Assembly (NCBI GenBank): GCA_963776375.1
Contig: CAVZMF010000002.1
Coordinates: 124,001-188,000, forward strand
DNA: 64,000 nucleotides
Direction of reading: 5' to 3'
From: PALSA-612 sp963776375
Lineage (GTDB): Bacteria > Actinomycetota > Thermoleophilia > Gaiellales > Gaiellaceae
Part shown: positions 30,678 through 40,082 of the stretch, piece by piece
Layout of the letters: each line of letters begins with the position of its first letter
How positions within the stretch are numbered: position 1 is the first letter of the stretch
Position numbers and translations under genes: made by a program
The notes under the pieces: generated by a model
The model's input: only the letters and a program-made list of their open reading frames with translations
Told to the model about the DNA's origin: nothing
Database searches by the model: none

Positions 30678-31106
30678 ATGAGCCGGTCCTTGCTGGTCGG
30701 CGCTCTGCTTGTCGCGGCGGTCGTTCTTGCCGGATGCGGCGACTCGGCAAGGCATCGCAAAGCGAGTAGGCAACTCACGATCCCCGCCTACGGCGTGTAT
30801 CCAGCGATGACCGATTCCATCTCAGGCCCGACGCTGCCGGATTCGCACCGCTGCCGGCAAGACGCCCAGAACTTCGCCGACGACGCCCTGAGGTTCCTTG
30901 CCCACTTCGGCCCGGAAGCGGCGTATCCGGCCGATCTGTACTACGTGATCCTGCGAGGCGAGTTCGTCGACTTCGAGGCCCACCACTGCGCAGCGGCTCT
31001 ACTCGGCGATGCGCTCAACCGCGGGCTTACGGCCAAGCAGCGGAGCGTCTTCATCGCGGATCTTCCTCGCTCCATGGCCAGCGTTGTCCGCCGTACTCTC
31101 TCCTGA
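30678..31106 (+). CDS. Putative lipoprotein, element cargo
   Basis: 142 aa. A signal peptide ending in lipobox LAGC (Cys at about residue 20) predicts lipid anchoring on the outer face of the membrane. The mature part contains two further cysteines (HRCRQDAQNF and AHHCAAALLG) that could pair, in a mostly helical domain. No family recognised. It lies alone next to the right attachment repeat, a usual place for cargo genes. Confidence 0.75.
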   Translation: MSRSLLVGALLVAAVVLAGCGDSARHRKASRQLTIPAYGVYPAMTDSISGPTLPDSHRCRQDAQNFADDALRFLAHFGPEAAYPADLYYVILRGEFVDFEAHHCAAALLGDALNRGLTAKQRSVFIADLPRSMASVVRRTLS

Positions 31107-31267
31107 ACGCAAGTCCCCTATGTTGGACTGCGGTGCGCGGGCCAATCCTGGCCCAAACGTCACGGAACCTGCTCACGCAGCCATGCGGCTTACCAGCGAC
31201 GAATCCGCCTGAAACCCGCATGGTTGAGCGCGTTCGTCGTCGTCTGCCGTCGAGCGCTATCGCCGCT
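31107..31267. other. Spacer between the lipoprotein gene and the right attachment repeat
   Basis: 160 nt without a supported gene. Across the whole 31107-31471 stretch nothing is coding apart from the repeat at 31268-31347. Confidence 0.5.
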
Positions 31268-31347
31268 GCACCAGCTCGACAAGCTGGGGGTCACTGGTTC
31301 GAGCCCAGTACCGCCCACCTCGAAACCCGCTGGAAACGGCGGGTTTT
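31268..31347. repeat. Right attachment-site repeat (attR-like), 80 bp
   Basis: Exact copy of 21504-21583: the anticodon arm, T-arm, acceptor 3' strand and terminator of tRNA-Val, without the tRNA 5' half. Not a functional tRNA; it marks the right end of the integrated element. Confidence 0.93.
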
Positions 31348-31471
31348 CTGTCTACGCGAGCGGCCCGGGATCGTGTCGACGCCCGCGTAGCAACAAAATG
31401 GCAACAGCGCTGAATGCTCTTGGTGGAGGGGAGTCGTGGCGTGGGTAGACGGCGGAGGCAGCTTCTTGGCC

Positions 31472-31948
31472 CTAGGCGGCGGCCGATGCCGCTGCGAGCG
31501 TCAGAGCAGGGTGCGACGTGGGGGGGCGGGAAGGGTGGGCGTCCTGCGTTGCACCCGCCAGCTCGCTCTCGTGTGCGAGTGCCCACTCGTACAGGGCCAT
31601 GAGCGGCTCGGTGAGCTGCCACCCGAGCGGGGTGAGCGTGTACTCGACTCGAACCGGGATCTCCGGGTAGACCTGGCGCGAGACGATGCCGTGCTGCTCG
31701 AGCTTGCGCAGGGTCGCGGTCAGCACCTTCTTCGACAGACCGGGGATGTTGTCCACGAGCCGGGCGTGGCGGCGCATCCCGCTGGCGAGCAGGATGATGA
31801 CGGCGACGCTCCACTTCGAATCGAGTAGGGCGAGGGCGGTGCGGGTGCGCTCGATCATCTCGAAGTCCTCGAGGCGGGCGCGGCTGCGCTCGGGTCGCGG
31901 CAGGCGAACGAGCTGCAGTGAGCTTGATTCGTTCGTCGGCTTGTGCAT
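31472..31948 (-). CDS. HxlR-family transcriptional regulator
   Basis: 158 aa from ATG 31948, preceded by AAGGAG. The winged helix reads LLDSKWSVAVIILLASGMRR, DNIPGLSKKVLTATLRKLEQ and GIVSRQVYPEIPVRVEYTLT, with TPLGWQLTEPLMALYEWALA, all standard for HxlR proteins, which often sense redox-active or aromatic compounds. It is likely cotranscribed with the small gene 29 nt upstream. An unstructured Ala/Pro tail ends the protein. Confidence 0.9.
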   Translation of the reverse strand: MHKPTNESSSLQLVRLPRPERSRARLEDFEMIERTRTALALLDSKWSVAVIILLASGMRRHARLVDNIPGLSKKVLTATLRKLEQHGIVSRQVYPEIPVRVEYTLTPLGWQLTEPLMALYEWALAHESELAGATQDAHPSRPPTSHPALTLAAASAAA

Positions 31949-31977
31949 GGTCGTTTCTCCTTCGTCGGGTGTGGTGG

Positions 31978-32259
31978 TCAGGCCGCGAGGCACAGGGGCT
32001 GCGCGGTCGTGTGAACCGAATGTCCGCGGGTATGGTCATAGGGGATCCCGCGGAAGGCCGCGTGCGAGTACGGGTGGTGGAAGACGTCGAGTGCGTTGTC
32101 GGGCTCGGCGGTGAGCTCGAAGTAGGCGCCCGACCGGGCGTCGCTGACGCAGACCCTGAGTTCGTCGGTCGTGCGCTTCCAGAGGAGCGTGACTTCGATC
32201 CCGTTGCTCTCGCGCGAGGCGAGTTCGCGGATCGGTTGCAGCGGTCGGATAGCGGTCAT
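31978..32259 (-). CDS. Small conserved-type hypothetical protein
   Basis: 93 aa. IEVTLLWKRTTDELRVCVSD and ARSGAYFELTAEPDNALDVF then HHPYSHA describe a short beta-rich protein resembling small uncharacterised actinobacterial proteins that often sit beside regulators. A GAGGGAGG ribosome site precedes the ATG. It lies directly upstream of the HxlR gene in the same orientation. Confidence 0.6.
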   Translation of the reverse strand: MTAIRPLQPIRELASRESNGIEVTLLWKRTTDELRVCVSDARSGAYFELTAEPDNALDVFHHPYSHAAFRGIPYDHTRGHSVHTTAQPLCLAA

Positions 32260-32401
32260 CTGAGGCCTCCCTCTCGTCTGGGTCGCGTGTTCCGTTGGGT
32301 GTGCTGGAACATGCGGACGAGCCTAGGGGCGGTCTCGCAGATGCGGAATGTGGCGACCCGCAGACCTTGGGTGTGGGAGACCGCAGTTCTCCGGCGGGCT
32401 G

Positions 32402-33059
32402 TTAGCTGCCGGCGTTGAGGAAGGTGACGACCGCTAGTACCCGCCTGTGGTCGTCTGGCCCGGCGGGCAGGTTCAGCTTCGCGAGCACGTTCTTGACGTG
32501 CTTTTCGACGGCGCTCTCGCTGATCCAGAGCTGGTGGGCGATGCCGATGTTGGATCGGCCCTGCGCCATCAGGTCGAGGACGTCGCGTTCGCGTGCAGTC
32601 AGCTCGGCGAGCGGGTCGCGCCTACGGCGCCGGCCCATCAGCTCCTCGACGAGCGCTGGATCGATCACACAGCCGCCCCCGACGATCCGCTCGACGGCGC
32701 CGACGAAGTCCTCGCGTGTCGCTGACGCGGTCCTTGAGGAGGTAGCCGACACGGTCACCGTCTTTCAGCAGCTCGCTTGCGGTTTCGACCTCGAGATGCG
32801 CCGAGAGCAGCAGGATGGCCACGGACGGGAATTCGGCGCGTATCTCCTTCGCGGCCTCGAGTCCCTCCAGCGACTGGGTCGGCGGCATGCGGATGTCGAC
32901 CACGGCTGCATCGGGCGCAAGCGACCGAACCAAGTCCTTCAGCTCGACGCCGTCCGCGGCCTGTCCGACCACCTCGAAGCCGGCGCGTGTCAGCACACTC
33001 GCGACGCCCTCGCGAAGAAGAACATCGTCGTCTGCAACGACAACGCGACCTGTAGCCAT
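32402..33059 (-). pseudogene. NarL/LuxR-family response regulator with a frameshift between receiver and HTH
   Basis: From GTG/ATG 33059 the receiver domain is clear: VVVADDDVLLREGVASVLTR, phosphoacceptor in APDAAVVDIRMPPT, and VGYLLKD with the conserved Lys. Near 32720 the frame shifts by one base. The linker and LuxR-type HTH continue in another frame (REDFVGAVERIVGGG, LTARERDVLDLMAQGRSNIG, WISESAVEKHVKNVLAKLNL) to the stop at 32402. The total length (658 nt) is not a multiple of 3. It diverges from a GAF histidine kinase, its probable partner. Confidence 0.82.
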
Positions 33060-33184
33060 GGGGTTCCGCCGAGCTTACGCGCTCCCGGAGGACCGAGGAA
33101 ATCGCCCGCTCGGCCGACTCGACCATGCGATGATCCCATGACGACGGCTCGAAACACTCGCGCACGCGACTCGGGGGTTCGCGA

Positions 33185-33442
33185 GTGACGGAGATTCGGT
33201 CATCTAACGGCGCTCCGGCGATCTCGCCTCGAGCGCCTACCTGGAGGCGGCGCTCGACTGTGTCATCGTGGCTGATGCTGCCGGCCGTGTGGTCGAGTTC
33301 AACCCGGCCGCAGAGCGCACCTTCGGCTACAGCCGCGCGCAGGCGCTCGGGCGGACGCTCGCGGAGCTGATCGTGCCGCCCTCGCTGCGCGGGAGACACA
33401 CTGACGCCTTCGCGCCGATTCGTCGAGAGTGGAGAGGGGCGG
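33185..33442 (+). pseudogene. N-terminal PAS part of the histidine kinase, out of frame
   Basis: A PAS domain reads AAGRVVEFNPAAERTFGYSR then LGRTLAELIVPPSLRGRHTD in one frame. It joins the kinase frame only after a one-base shift near 33416 (GCGCCGATTC where GCGCGATTC would give ARFVESGEGRLFG). A second, opposite shift near 33222 separates the GTG start at 33185 from the PAS frame. The start and the kinase body are therefore in the same frame, with only the stretch between 33222 and 33416 displaced. Read together they give a PAS domain fused to the GAF array. Confidence 0.65.
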
Positions 33443-36400
33443 TTGTTCGGGCAGCGACTCGAACTGACCGGCATGCGCGCCGACGGCAGCGAGTTTCCGG
33501 TCGAGTTGGCGCTGAGCCTGGTTCAGGACGACCCGCTCCGCGTGTGCGGAGCATTGCGCGACCTCTCGGACGCGAAGCAAGCTGACGAGGAGCTGCGAAA
33601 ACACGCCGCCGAGCATGCGGCTCTGCGCCGTGTCGCAACGCTCGTTGCGCAGGGCGCGTCACCGGCGGACGTGTTCGCGGCGGTTGCCGAAGGAGTCGCC
33701 GACCTGCTCGGCGTACCCGCGATCAGCATGGTCCGGTTCGATGCCGACGGGACGGCGACGAAAGTCGCCGGTTGGGGCGAGAGCCCCTTCCCGGTCGGTA
33801 GCCAATGGACGCTCGACGAACCGAGTGTGATGGCGGCGGTCGCCGAGACCGGTCGTACGTCGCGAATCGACGACTACGCGACAGTCTCCGGCAGGCAGGC
33901 AGAGCTCATCTGCGAGTCCGGGATTCGCGCGGCCGCGGGTGTGCCGATCACCGTCGACGGAACCTGCTGGGGAGTCGTGATCGCGTTTTCGCCGGACCCG
34001 CAACAGCTGTCCGCCGAGGCCGAGGATCGGCTCGCCCGCTTCACCGAGCTCGTGGCGACCGCGATCGCGAACACTCAGGCACGTCAGGACCTCCACCAGC
34101 TCGCCGACGAACAGACCGCACTCCGACGGGTCGCAACGCTGATCGCCCGCGAGGCGCGTCCGGCGGAGGTGTTCGCCGCCGTCGCCACGGAAGTCGCCAA
34201 GACCCTGGATGTTCCGCTAACCGCCGTTGTTCGGTACGAGACAGACGGAACTGCGACCCAAGTTGGAGCCTGGGGCGAGGAGAATCCGTTCCCTGTCGGC
34301 ACATCCTGGACACTCGACGAACACAGCGTCTCCGGCATGGTCGCGCACACGGGGCGGCCTGCTCGAGTAGACGACTACGCGGAAGTCTCCGGCGACATCG
34401 CCGCAACGCTCGCTCGCGCGGCCGGCATCCGGACCGCGGTCGGCGTCCCAGTACTCGTTGACGGCGCACCGTGGGGGGTAATGATGGCTCTCTCGACTGA
34501 GAAGAGACCTCTGCCTCCCGGTACCGAGGATCGGTTGGCGGCGTTCACCGAGCTGATCGCCACGGCGATCTCCAACGTTCAGGCACGCGACGAGCGTCAC
34601 GTTCTCGCGGACGAGCAGGCTGCTCTGCGCCGTGTCGCGGTCCTCGTAGCGCGTGAGGCCTCGACGGCAGAGGTGTTTGCCGTCGTCGCCGAGGAGGTCG
34701 CTCGCGTTCTTGACGTCCGGTTGGTTCAAATGTCGCGGTACGCATCGGCTGACACCGTGACTGTGATCGGCACCTGGGGCGAGCAACCGTTCCCGCCCGG
34801 CTCCAGCTGGCCCCTGGATGGGCCCACTCTTTCAGCGCGCGTACTGCAAACGAAGCGCCCCGCGAGGATCGATAGCTACGACGATGTCCCGGGCACGATC
34901 GGCGACATGATCCGGGCGGCTGGAATCCGCTCGGGAGTCGGCGTTCCAATCGTCGTCGACGGGAAGCTCTGGGGCGTGATGATGGTCCTCTCCACTGCGC
35001 GACAACGTCTTCCCGACGGAACCGAGACCCGCCTCGCCGCCTTCACAGAGCTGGTCGCGACCGCGATCGCGAACGCGCAGGCGCGCGACGAGCTTCGCCT
35101 GGTCGCCGACGAGCAAGCCGCGCTGCGGCGGGTGGCAACGCTTGTCGCCGGAGGCTCGCCACCCGAGGACGTGTTCTGGGCGGTGATCGAGGAGGTTCGC
35201 GACGTGCTCGGGGCAGACGGAGCGTCCTTGCTCCGCTACCACGACGACTACACGCGTACCGAGTTGGCCGACACCGACTTCGAGCTGGTCGGCGAGCGCA
35301 CGGCACTCGGCGGCCACAACGCGGCGACGTTGGTGTTCGAGACCGGCCGCCCTGTCCGAATCGAGGACTACGCACGTGATGCCACAGGTCCGAGCGCAGC
35401 CCATGCGCTCCACAGCGGCTGGCGGTCGTGCGTGGCTGTACCGCTCAACGTCGACGGCCGCCTGTGGGGAGTAGTGATGGCCGCTTCGAAGACGGAGATC
35501 CCGCTCCCGCCGGATGCGGAGCAGCGGCTGGCGAAGTTCACGGAGCTTGTCGCCACCGCGATCGCGAACACGCAGGCGCGCGCCGACCTCCGACGGCTCC
35601 TCGAGGAGCAGGCGGCACTTCGACGGGTCGCGACGCTCGTCGCCACAGGTGCAGAGTCACGTGGGGTGTTCGACGCGGTCTGCGAGGAGACCGGCCGGTT
35701 GATCGGGGCGGCCAGCGTCAACCTGGCGCGGTTCACGTCCGACGGCTTCAACCTGACGATGGCGGGTTGGAGCCTGCGCGACACGCACGTGCCGACAGAC
35801 ACGCGCCTGCCGCTCGAGGGCGAGACGATCAATGCCCTTGTTCGTCGAACGGGCGCGCCCGCTCGCGTCGACAGCTACGACGGCGTCGCCGGCGAGCTGG
35901 CGCAGCTCATTCGTGGGCGCGGGATCAAGTCGGAAGTCGGCGCGCCCGTCGTCGTCGAGGGCGAGGTCTGGGGTGCCCTGATCGCCGGTTGGGACGGCGC
36001 GCAGCTCTCGCCCGAGGGAACCGAGCTTCGCCTGGCGAAATTCGCGGAGCTGATCGCGACGGCGGTCTCGAACGCGTCCAACCGCAGCGAGTTGATCGCC
36101 TCTCGCGCCCGAATCGTTGCGGGCGCCGACGAGGCGCGACGCCGGATCGAACGCAACCTCCACGACGGCGTCCAGCAGCAACTCGTCTCACTCGAGCTCG
36201 AGGCCAAGACCCTCGAAGCTGGAATCCCCCGTGAGCTTCAGCAGACACACCGGGACATCAAGCGTCTGCAAGGCGCGCTCGAGAATGTGCTCGACGATGT
36301 GCGGGAGATCTCGCAAGGAGTCCATCCGGCGACGCTCTCCCAGTGGGGGCTGGGCCCCGCTCTTCGAACGCTCACACGCCGGTCGACGATTCCCGTCGAG

Positions 36401-37087
36401 CTCGAGATCGACGTTCCCGGCCGGCTGGCGCAATCGACCGAGATCGCGGCTTACTACGTCGTCTCCGAGGCGCTTGCCAACGTGGCCAAACATGCCCAGG
36501 CGACGTACGCGAGTGTCACGGTCACCGTGGATGGCGGCTGGCTCCGGGCCACGGTTCGCGACGACGGAATCGGCGGCGCCGATAGCGCGCGTGGCTCTGG
36601 CCTCACAGGTCTGCTGGACCGTGTCGAGGCGCTCGGCGGACGGCTGTCGCTGGTAAGCCCACGGCGCGAAGGGACGACGCTCAGCGTCGCGCTCCCCGTC
36701 GCCGAGGATCCAACCCTAACCGGCTATCTGGGCAGGAACGCAAGCACGGCGGCCGCGTCGAGTCGTGACTTCGGTATGAACCCGGTCGCCGGCGACGCGT
36801 CGACCATCTCCCCAACCTCTGCCTCGGTATGGGTCGAGATCAGGAGGACGATCGGAGCGGGCACGAGGGCGGCCAGCTCGCGCGCCAGGTCGAGGCCGCT
36901 CTCGCCGCCGAGGTCGATGTCGACGAGCGCGACGTCCGGCTGCAGCTCCTCGGCCAGGCGGACAGCCTCGCTGCCCGACTTGGTCGTGCCGACGATGGTC
37001 ACACCGCCGAGGCCGAGCAATCGCTCGGCAGAGGCGAGGAACTGTTCGCTATCGTCGACGATCAGCGTCCGCGGCACGTTCGCATAG
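33443..37087 (+). CDS. Sensor histidine kinase with five tandem GAF domains (NarL-type HisKA_3)
   Basis: 1214 codons remain open. After the end of a PAS domain come five GAF domains starting near 33617, 34106, 34610, 35108 and 35604, each opening with an E-Q/H-x-ALRRVAxLVA helix and containing WGE...FP-G-S/T-W-LD or a variant. A HisKA_3 dimerisation domain follows with the phospho-acceptor in RRRIERNLHDGVQQQLVSLE (near 36160), then an HATPase_c domain (YYVVSEALANVAKHA, DDGIGGADSARGSGLTGLLD). The kinase homology ends near 36716 (LSVALPVAEDP). The remaining 120 codons are antisense to a receiver gene and have no kinase character, so a stop has probably been lost. Likely phosphorylates the adjacent NarL-type regulator. 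Confidence 0.88.
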   Translation: MFGQRLELTGMRADGSEFPVELALSLVQDDPLRVCGALRDLSDAKQADEELRKHAAEHAALRRVATLVAQGASPADVFAAVAEGVADLLGVPAISMVRFDADGTATKVAGWGESPFPVGSQWTLDEPSVMAAVAETGRTSRIDDYATVSGRQAELICESGIRAAAGVPITVDGTCWGVVIAFSPDPQQLSAEAEDRLARFTELVATAIANTQARQDLHQLADEQTALRRVATLIAREARPAEVFAAVATEVAKTLDVPLTAVVRYETDGTATQVGAWGEENPFPVGTSWTLDEHSVSGMVAHTGRPARVDDYAEVSGDIAATLARAAGIRTAVGVPVLVDGAPWGVMMALSTEKRPLPPGTEDRLAAFTELIATAISNVQARDERHVLADEQAALRRVAVLVAREASTAEVFAVVAEEVARVLDVRLVQMSRYASADTVTVIGTWGEQPFPPGSSWPLDGPTLSARVLQTKRPARIDSYDDVPGTIGDMIRAAGIRSGVGVPIVVDGKLWGVMMVLSTARQRLPDGTETRLAAFTELVATAIANAQARDELRLVADEQAALRRVATLVAGGSPPEDVFWAVIEEVRDVLGADGASLLRYHDDYTRTELADTDFELVGERTALGGHNAATLVFETGRPVRIEDYARDATGPSAAHALHSGWRSCVAVPLNVDGRLWGVVMAASKTEIPLPPDAEQRLAKFTELVATAIANTQARADLRRLLEEQAALRRVATLVATGAESRGVFDAVCEETGRLIGAASVNLARFTSDGFNLTMAGWSLRDTHVPTDTRLPLEGETINALVRRTGAPARVDSYDGVAGELAQLIRGRGIKSEVGAPVVVEGEVWGALIAGWDGAQLSPEGTELRLAKFAELIATAVSNASNRSELIASRARIVAGADEARRRIERNLHDGVQQQLVSLELEAKTLEAGIPRELQQTHRDIKRLQGALENVLDDVREISQGVHPATLSQWGLGPALRTLTRRSTIPVELEIDVPGRLAQSTEIAAYYVVSEALANVAKHAQATYASVTVTVDGGWLRATVRDDGIGGADSARGSGLTGLLDRVEALGGRLSLVSPRREGTTLSVALPVAEDPTLTGYLGRNASTAAASSRDFGMNPVAGDASTISPTSASVWVEIRRTIGAGTRAASSRARSRPLSPPRSMSTSATSGCSSSARRTASLPDLVVPTMVTPPRPSNRSAEARNCSLSSTISVRGTFA
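36724..37077 (-). CDS. Single-domain response regulator (receiver only)
   Basis: 117 aa from GTG 37077 (GTG 37128 is a longer alternative). A complete receiver: acidic pocket in RTLIVDDSEQFLASAERLLG, phospho-acceptor Asp in ELQPDVALVDIDLGGESGLD, Ser/Thr in VLLISTHTEAE and Lys in TGFIPKSRLD. There is no output domain, so it acts by protein contact or as a phosphate sink. It is entirely antisense to the 3' extension of the GAF histidine kinase frame, an unusual arrangement. Confidence 0.8.
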   Translation of the reverse strand: MPRTLIVDDSEQFLASAERLLGLGGVTIVGTTKSGSEAVRLAEELQPDVALVDIDLGGESGLDLARELAALVPAPIVLLISTHTEAEVGEMVDASPATGFIPKSRLDAAAVLAFLPR

Positions 37088-37128
37088 CCTCTCCGATGCC
37101 GAGCGGCGGCTGTACTGTGGGTAGCCAC

Positions 37129-37608
37129 AGTTTCACCCGCCCCCGAAATGGGACGTTGGTCGACTCTCGGGCACAGGTTGCGCCCAGTACCGGGTGATCG
37201 GGAGGCCGTCGAAGGCTCCGGCGCGGTGCGCCAGATCGTGCCAGAGGCCTGGCTGAGTGCGCGACGCGGTGAGCGCTTTGGTTGCCATCGCTCGATGGTC
37301 GCCTGGACGCGCGCCTCGCGAAAACACCACGAGGACGCCGAGGGAGGTAGCGGTTTCCGATCTTCTGGCGGCTCTCCGAGTCAGCTCCGGGCGCGATCCA
37401 CCGTCCCCGCAAACACAGATGCCGGTCGCGACCCTTGACCAGCACCGCGAGATGATCGACATCGCGGTGCCGGCGCGCGTTCGCGAACACCTCGCTCGGA
37501 GACGGAGTCGTGCCGGTTCCCGGGGGCCCCGCAGGATGCCAAACCGATGCACCCGGATCCCTACGGTCGGTGGCCGAGGCATCAACCACAGACCTTGGAG
37601 GTTCAGTG
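37129..37608. other. 480-nt intergenic region
   Basis: Frames on both strands have unnatural composition (Arg/Pro-rich) and no family resemblance. It separates the leftward receiver gene from the rightward MMPL gene and should hold both promoters. The only clear signal is the GGAGG ribosome site at 37597-37601 before the MMPL ATG. Confidence 0.4.
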
Positions 37609-39823
37609 ATGTTCAATGCAATCGGAGCCGTGGCGACACGCCGTCCCTGGCTCGTAATCGGCGCCTGGGTGTTGGCGGCCTTCGCCCTCGCATCGATCGG
37701 AGGTGCCAAGCTTTACGACGTCACGACCGACGACACGTCGAGTTTCCTGCCCAGTTCGTACGAGTCAGTAAAGGCAATCAAGTTCGGCGAATCGCACTTC
37801 GGTCAGATCAAGGGCGCAACGACCGTCACCGGTCTCGTCCAACGCACCGATCATCGGGCGCTGACTGCCGCCGACCAGGGCGCGGTCAAATCGCTCGTCG
37901 CAGGTTTCCCGGCGTGGCGCGTCGACATCAAGGCGCTCGGGAACGGCGGTGGGGGCCTCTTCGGTAGCGGCCTCACCAGTCGCGAAAAGGACGTGCACGC
38001 GCTCGACCCGCGTGTGCTCGGCGTCACCGGCGCCGGACGCGACGAACTGGTCTCGCTCCAGTTCAAGGGCAACTCGGCCGACCCGTCGACGATGAAGGCG
38101 TTCAAGCAGTTCCGCTCGAAGACCGTGAGCGCCTTCGCCGGCAACGACCTGCGAATCGGCTTCACCGGTGGGATCGCGTCGCAGACCGACATCACCGACG
38201 CCACCAAGCATCGGACTGCTCTGGGGCAGTATCTGCTCCTCGGGGCGATCTTCCTGCTGACCCTGCTCTTCTTCCGGGGTGTGCTCTCTTCGGTGCTGCC
38301 GCTGCTGCTCGTGCTGGTCGTCGCACAGGCGGCGACAGGTGTCGTCGTGCTGAGCGCGCTCGCGTTCGGCTATCACCTCGATTCCGGGGTTCCCAACCTG
38401 ATCCAGGTGGTGCTGATCGGAATCGGGATCGACTACTTCCTGTTCATGGTCTTTCGCTTCCGCGAGCGGCTGCGCCTCGGTGAGGAGCGAAAGGAAGCAG
38501 CTCGGAAGACGGCGGCGAGCGTATCCAAGGTCGTCGCCTCGGCGGGGCTGGCGATCGTGGTTGCCTTCGCCTCCCTCGGGCTTGCCCACTTCGGGCAGTT
38601 CCGCGTCCTCGGCCCCTCGGTCGCGATCTCGGTCGCCGTCATGCTGCTCGCAGGCATCACCCTCATTCCCGCCCTGCTGGCGGCGACCGGCAAGAAACTC
38701 TTCTGGCCCTCGAAGTCCTGGCAGAACACGGCGCACCGACGGACCCGCCGCGCGGCTCGGCTCGTTGATCGCCCGGCGTCCGGCACGCATCGCTTTCGTG
38801 AGCACCTGGGTGCTCGCAGCGCTCGCGATCGCTGCGACCGGGGTCAAGATGAGCTACGACGTCGGCTCAGCGCCCAAGAGCGCGAAGTCCGAGCAGGTGC
38901 AGCAGCAGATCAATCGAGTCCTGCCGAAGGGCGTGACCGACCAGCAGCAGATCTACGTCAGCTCCCCGCATCCAATGACGACCGACTCGCTACAGCCGAT
39001 GCGCCGGACCCTGGCGAAGGTCGAGGACGTCGGTCAGGTCTCGCAGCCGGTCATCGTCGACCGCGGCCATGCCGCCGAGATCGACGTCGCCTTGACGGTC
39101 GACGCGACCACGTCGAAGGCGCTCGAGCTCGCCCAGGCAGGCGGGCCGCTGCGCACGGCTGCCCACGAGTCGGCACCGGCCGGGGCAACGGCAATGGTGG
39201 CCGGACAAGCCTCTGCCTACGCCGACGTCAGCAACTCTGTGAACAAGGACCTGCGGCTGATCTTCCCGATCGCGGCCGTACTGATCCTGCTCATCCTGTT
39301 CCTGATGCTGCGCAGCGTTCTCGCCCCGATCTACCTGCTGCTCGCGGTCGGACTGGAGTTCGCGGCCACTCTCGGCGCCGCCGTCCTCGTCTTCCAGCAC
39401 GGCATGCACCACAACGGGGTCGTCTTCACCCTGCCACTCGTGCTCTTCCTCTTCGTGGTCGCCATCGGCACCGACTACAACATCCTGATGTCCGCCCGAC
39501 TCCGCGAAGAGCTCGAACACGGAGTGACCCCGCGAGAAGCCACGGCCCACGCAGTACGTGCTGTTGCGCCGGCGATCGCCGCGGCCGGGCTCGTGCTCTC
39601 CGCCTCGTTCAGCTCCCTGATGCTGAACAAGGACATGAACGCGAGACAGGTCGGATTCGCGATGGCAGTCGGAATCCTGATCGCCTCTTTCCTCGTCTCC
39701 ACTCTGCTCGTTCCGGCGATCACGACGATGGTCGGCGAGAGGGCCTGGTGGCCCCGCCGGCGCAGGCCGGTCACGGCGCGCGACGAGCTGCCGCGCGAGC
39801 GCCCGCTGCACGAGGCGGCGTAA
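37609..39823 (+). pseudogene. MMPL/RND-family transporter, one frameshift
   Basis: A two-halved MMPL protein of about 737 codons. The first half, from ATG 37609 (GGAGG 8 nt before), has RRPWLVIGAWVLAAFALASI, an extracytoplasmic loop, then helices with GIGIDYFLFMVFRFRERLRL. Near 38735 the frame shifts by one base: AARLGSLIARRPARIAFVST begins the second half, with LVLFLFVVAIGTDYNILMSA, and ends at 39823. Both G-x-D-Y motifs that carry the proton relay are present. If the shift is real, only the first half is made. Family members export lipids, siderophores or drugs. Confidence 0.85.
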
Positions 39824-40082
39824 GCAAGTTCCCGTCCACCCGCGGCCGTCCCGCACCCATTGCGGGGCGGCCGCCGACCTCCGCCTACCTGTAGCCGCAA
39901 GCCGACGAACCGAAGCGAAGCCGAAGAAGACCAAGACCAAGACCAAACTGGCTCTAGCAAGCGCGCGGACGGCCGCGCCCGTACTGCATGGCGACCGAGA
40001 CAGTACCTGTCCATGAAGGGCGCAGGCTCCAAGACTTTGCTATGCGTAGCATCACCACAGCGAGACGTTCCTAGGAGGGGCC
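39824..40082. other. Spacer without a gene
   Basis: 260 nt, no supported reading frame. It ends with AGGAGG, the ribosome site of the truncated MOSC gene. Confidence 0.4.

Larger units (their letters stand above)
21504..31347. mobile_element. Integrative element in tRNA-Val, about 9.8 kb, phage/satellite-like
   Basis: Bounded by the 80-bp direct repeat. The left copy completes a full tRNA, while the right copy has only the 3' half. The integrase gene is near the left end and points outward. Contents in order: hypothetical, integrase, XRE repressor (all leftward); SSB-like, small protein, PrimPol-ATPase, HTH/excisionase-like, small protein, collagen-like secreted protein (rightward); HTH regulator and a truncated prohead protease (leftward); two unknown genes; ribbon-helix-helix regulator; zinc-ribbon ORF; lipoprotein. 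Replication and integration functions are present, but no portal, terminase or tail genes, so it is a satellite, a plasmid-like integrative element or a reduced prophage. Confidence 0.93.

Noticed and set aside
31268..31347. Second tRNA-Val gene
   Set aside because: Only the 3' half of the tRNA is present; acceptor 5' strand and D-arm are missing. It is the right attachment repeat.
21504..31347. Complete prophage
   Set aside because: No terminase, portal, capsid, tail or lysis gene is seen; only a truncated prohead protease remains.
37133..37585. 150-codon minus-strand gene between the receiver and the MMPL gene
   Set aside because: Arg/Pro-rich, no fold-like pattern, no ribosome site; overlapping frames on the other strand are equally poor.
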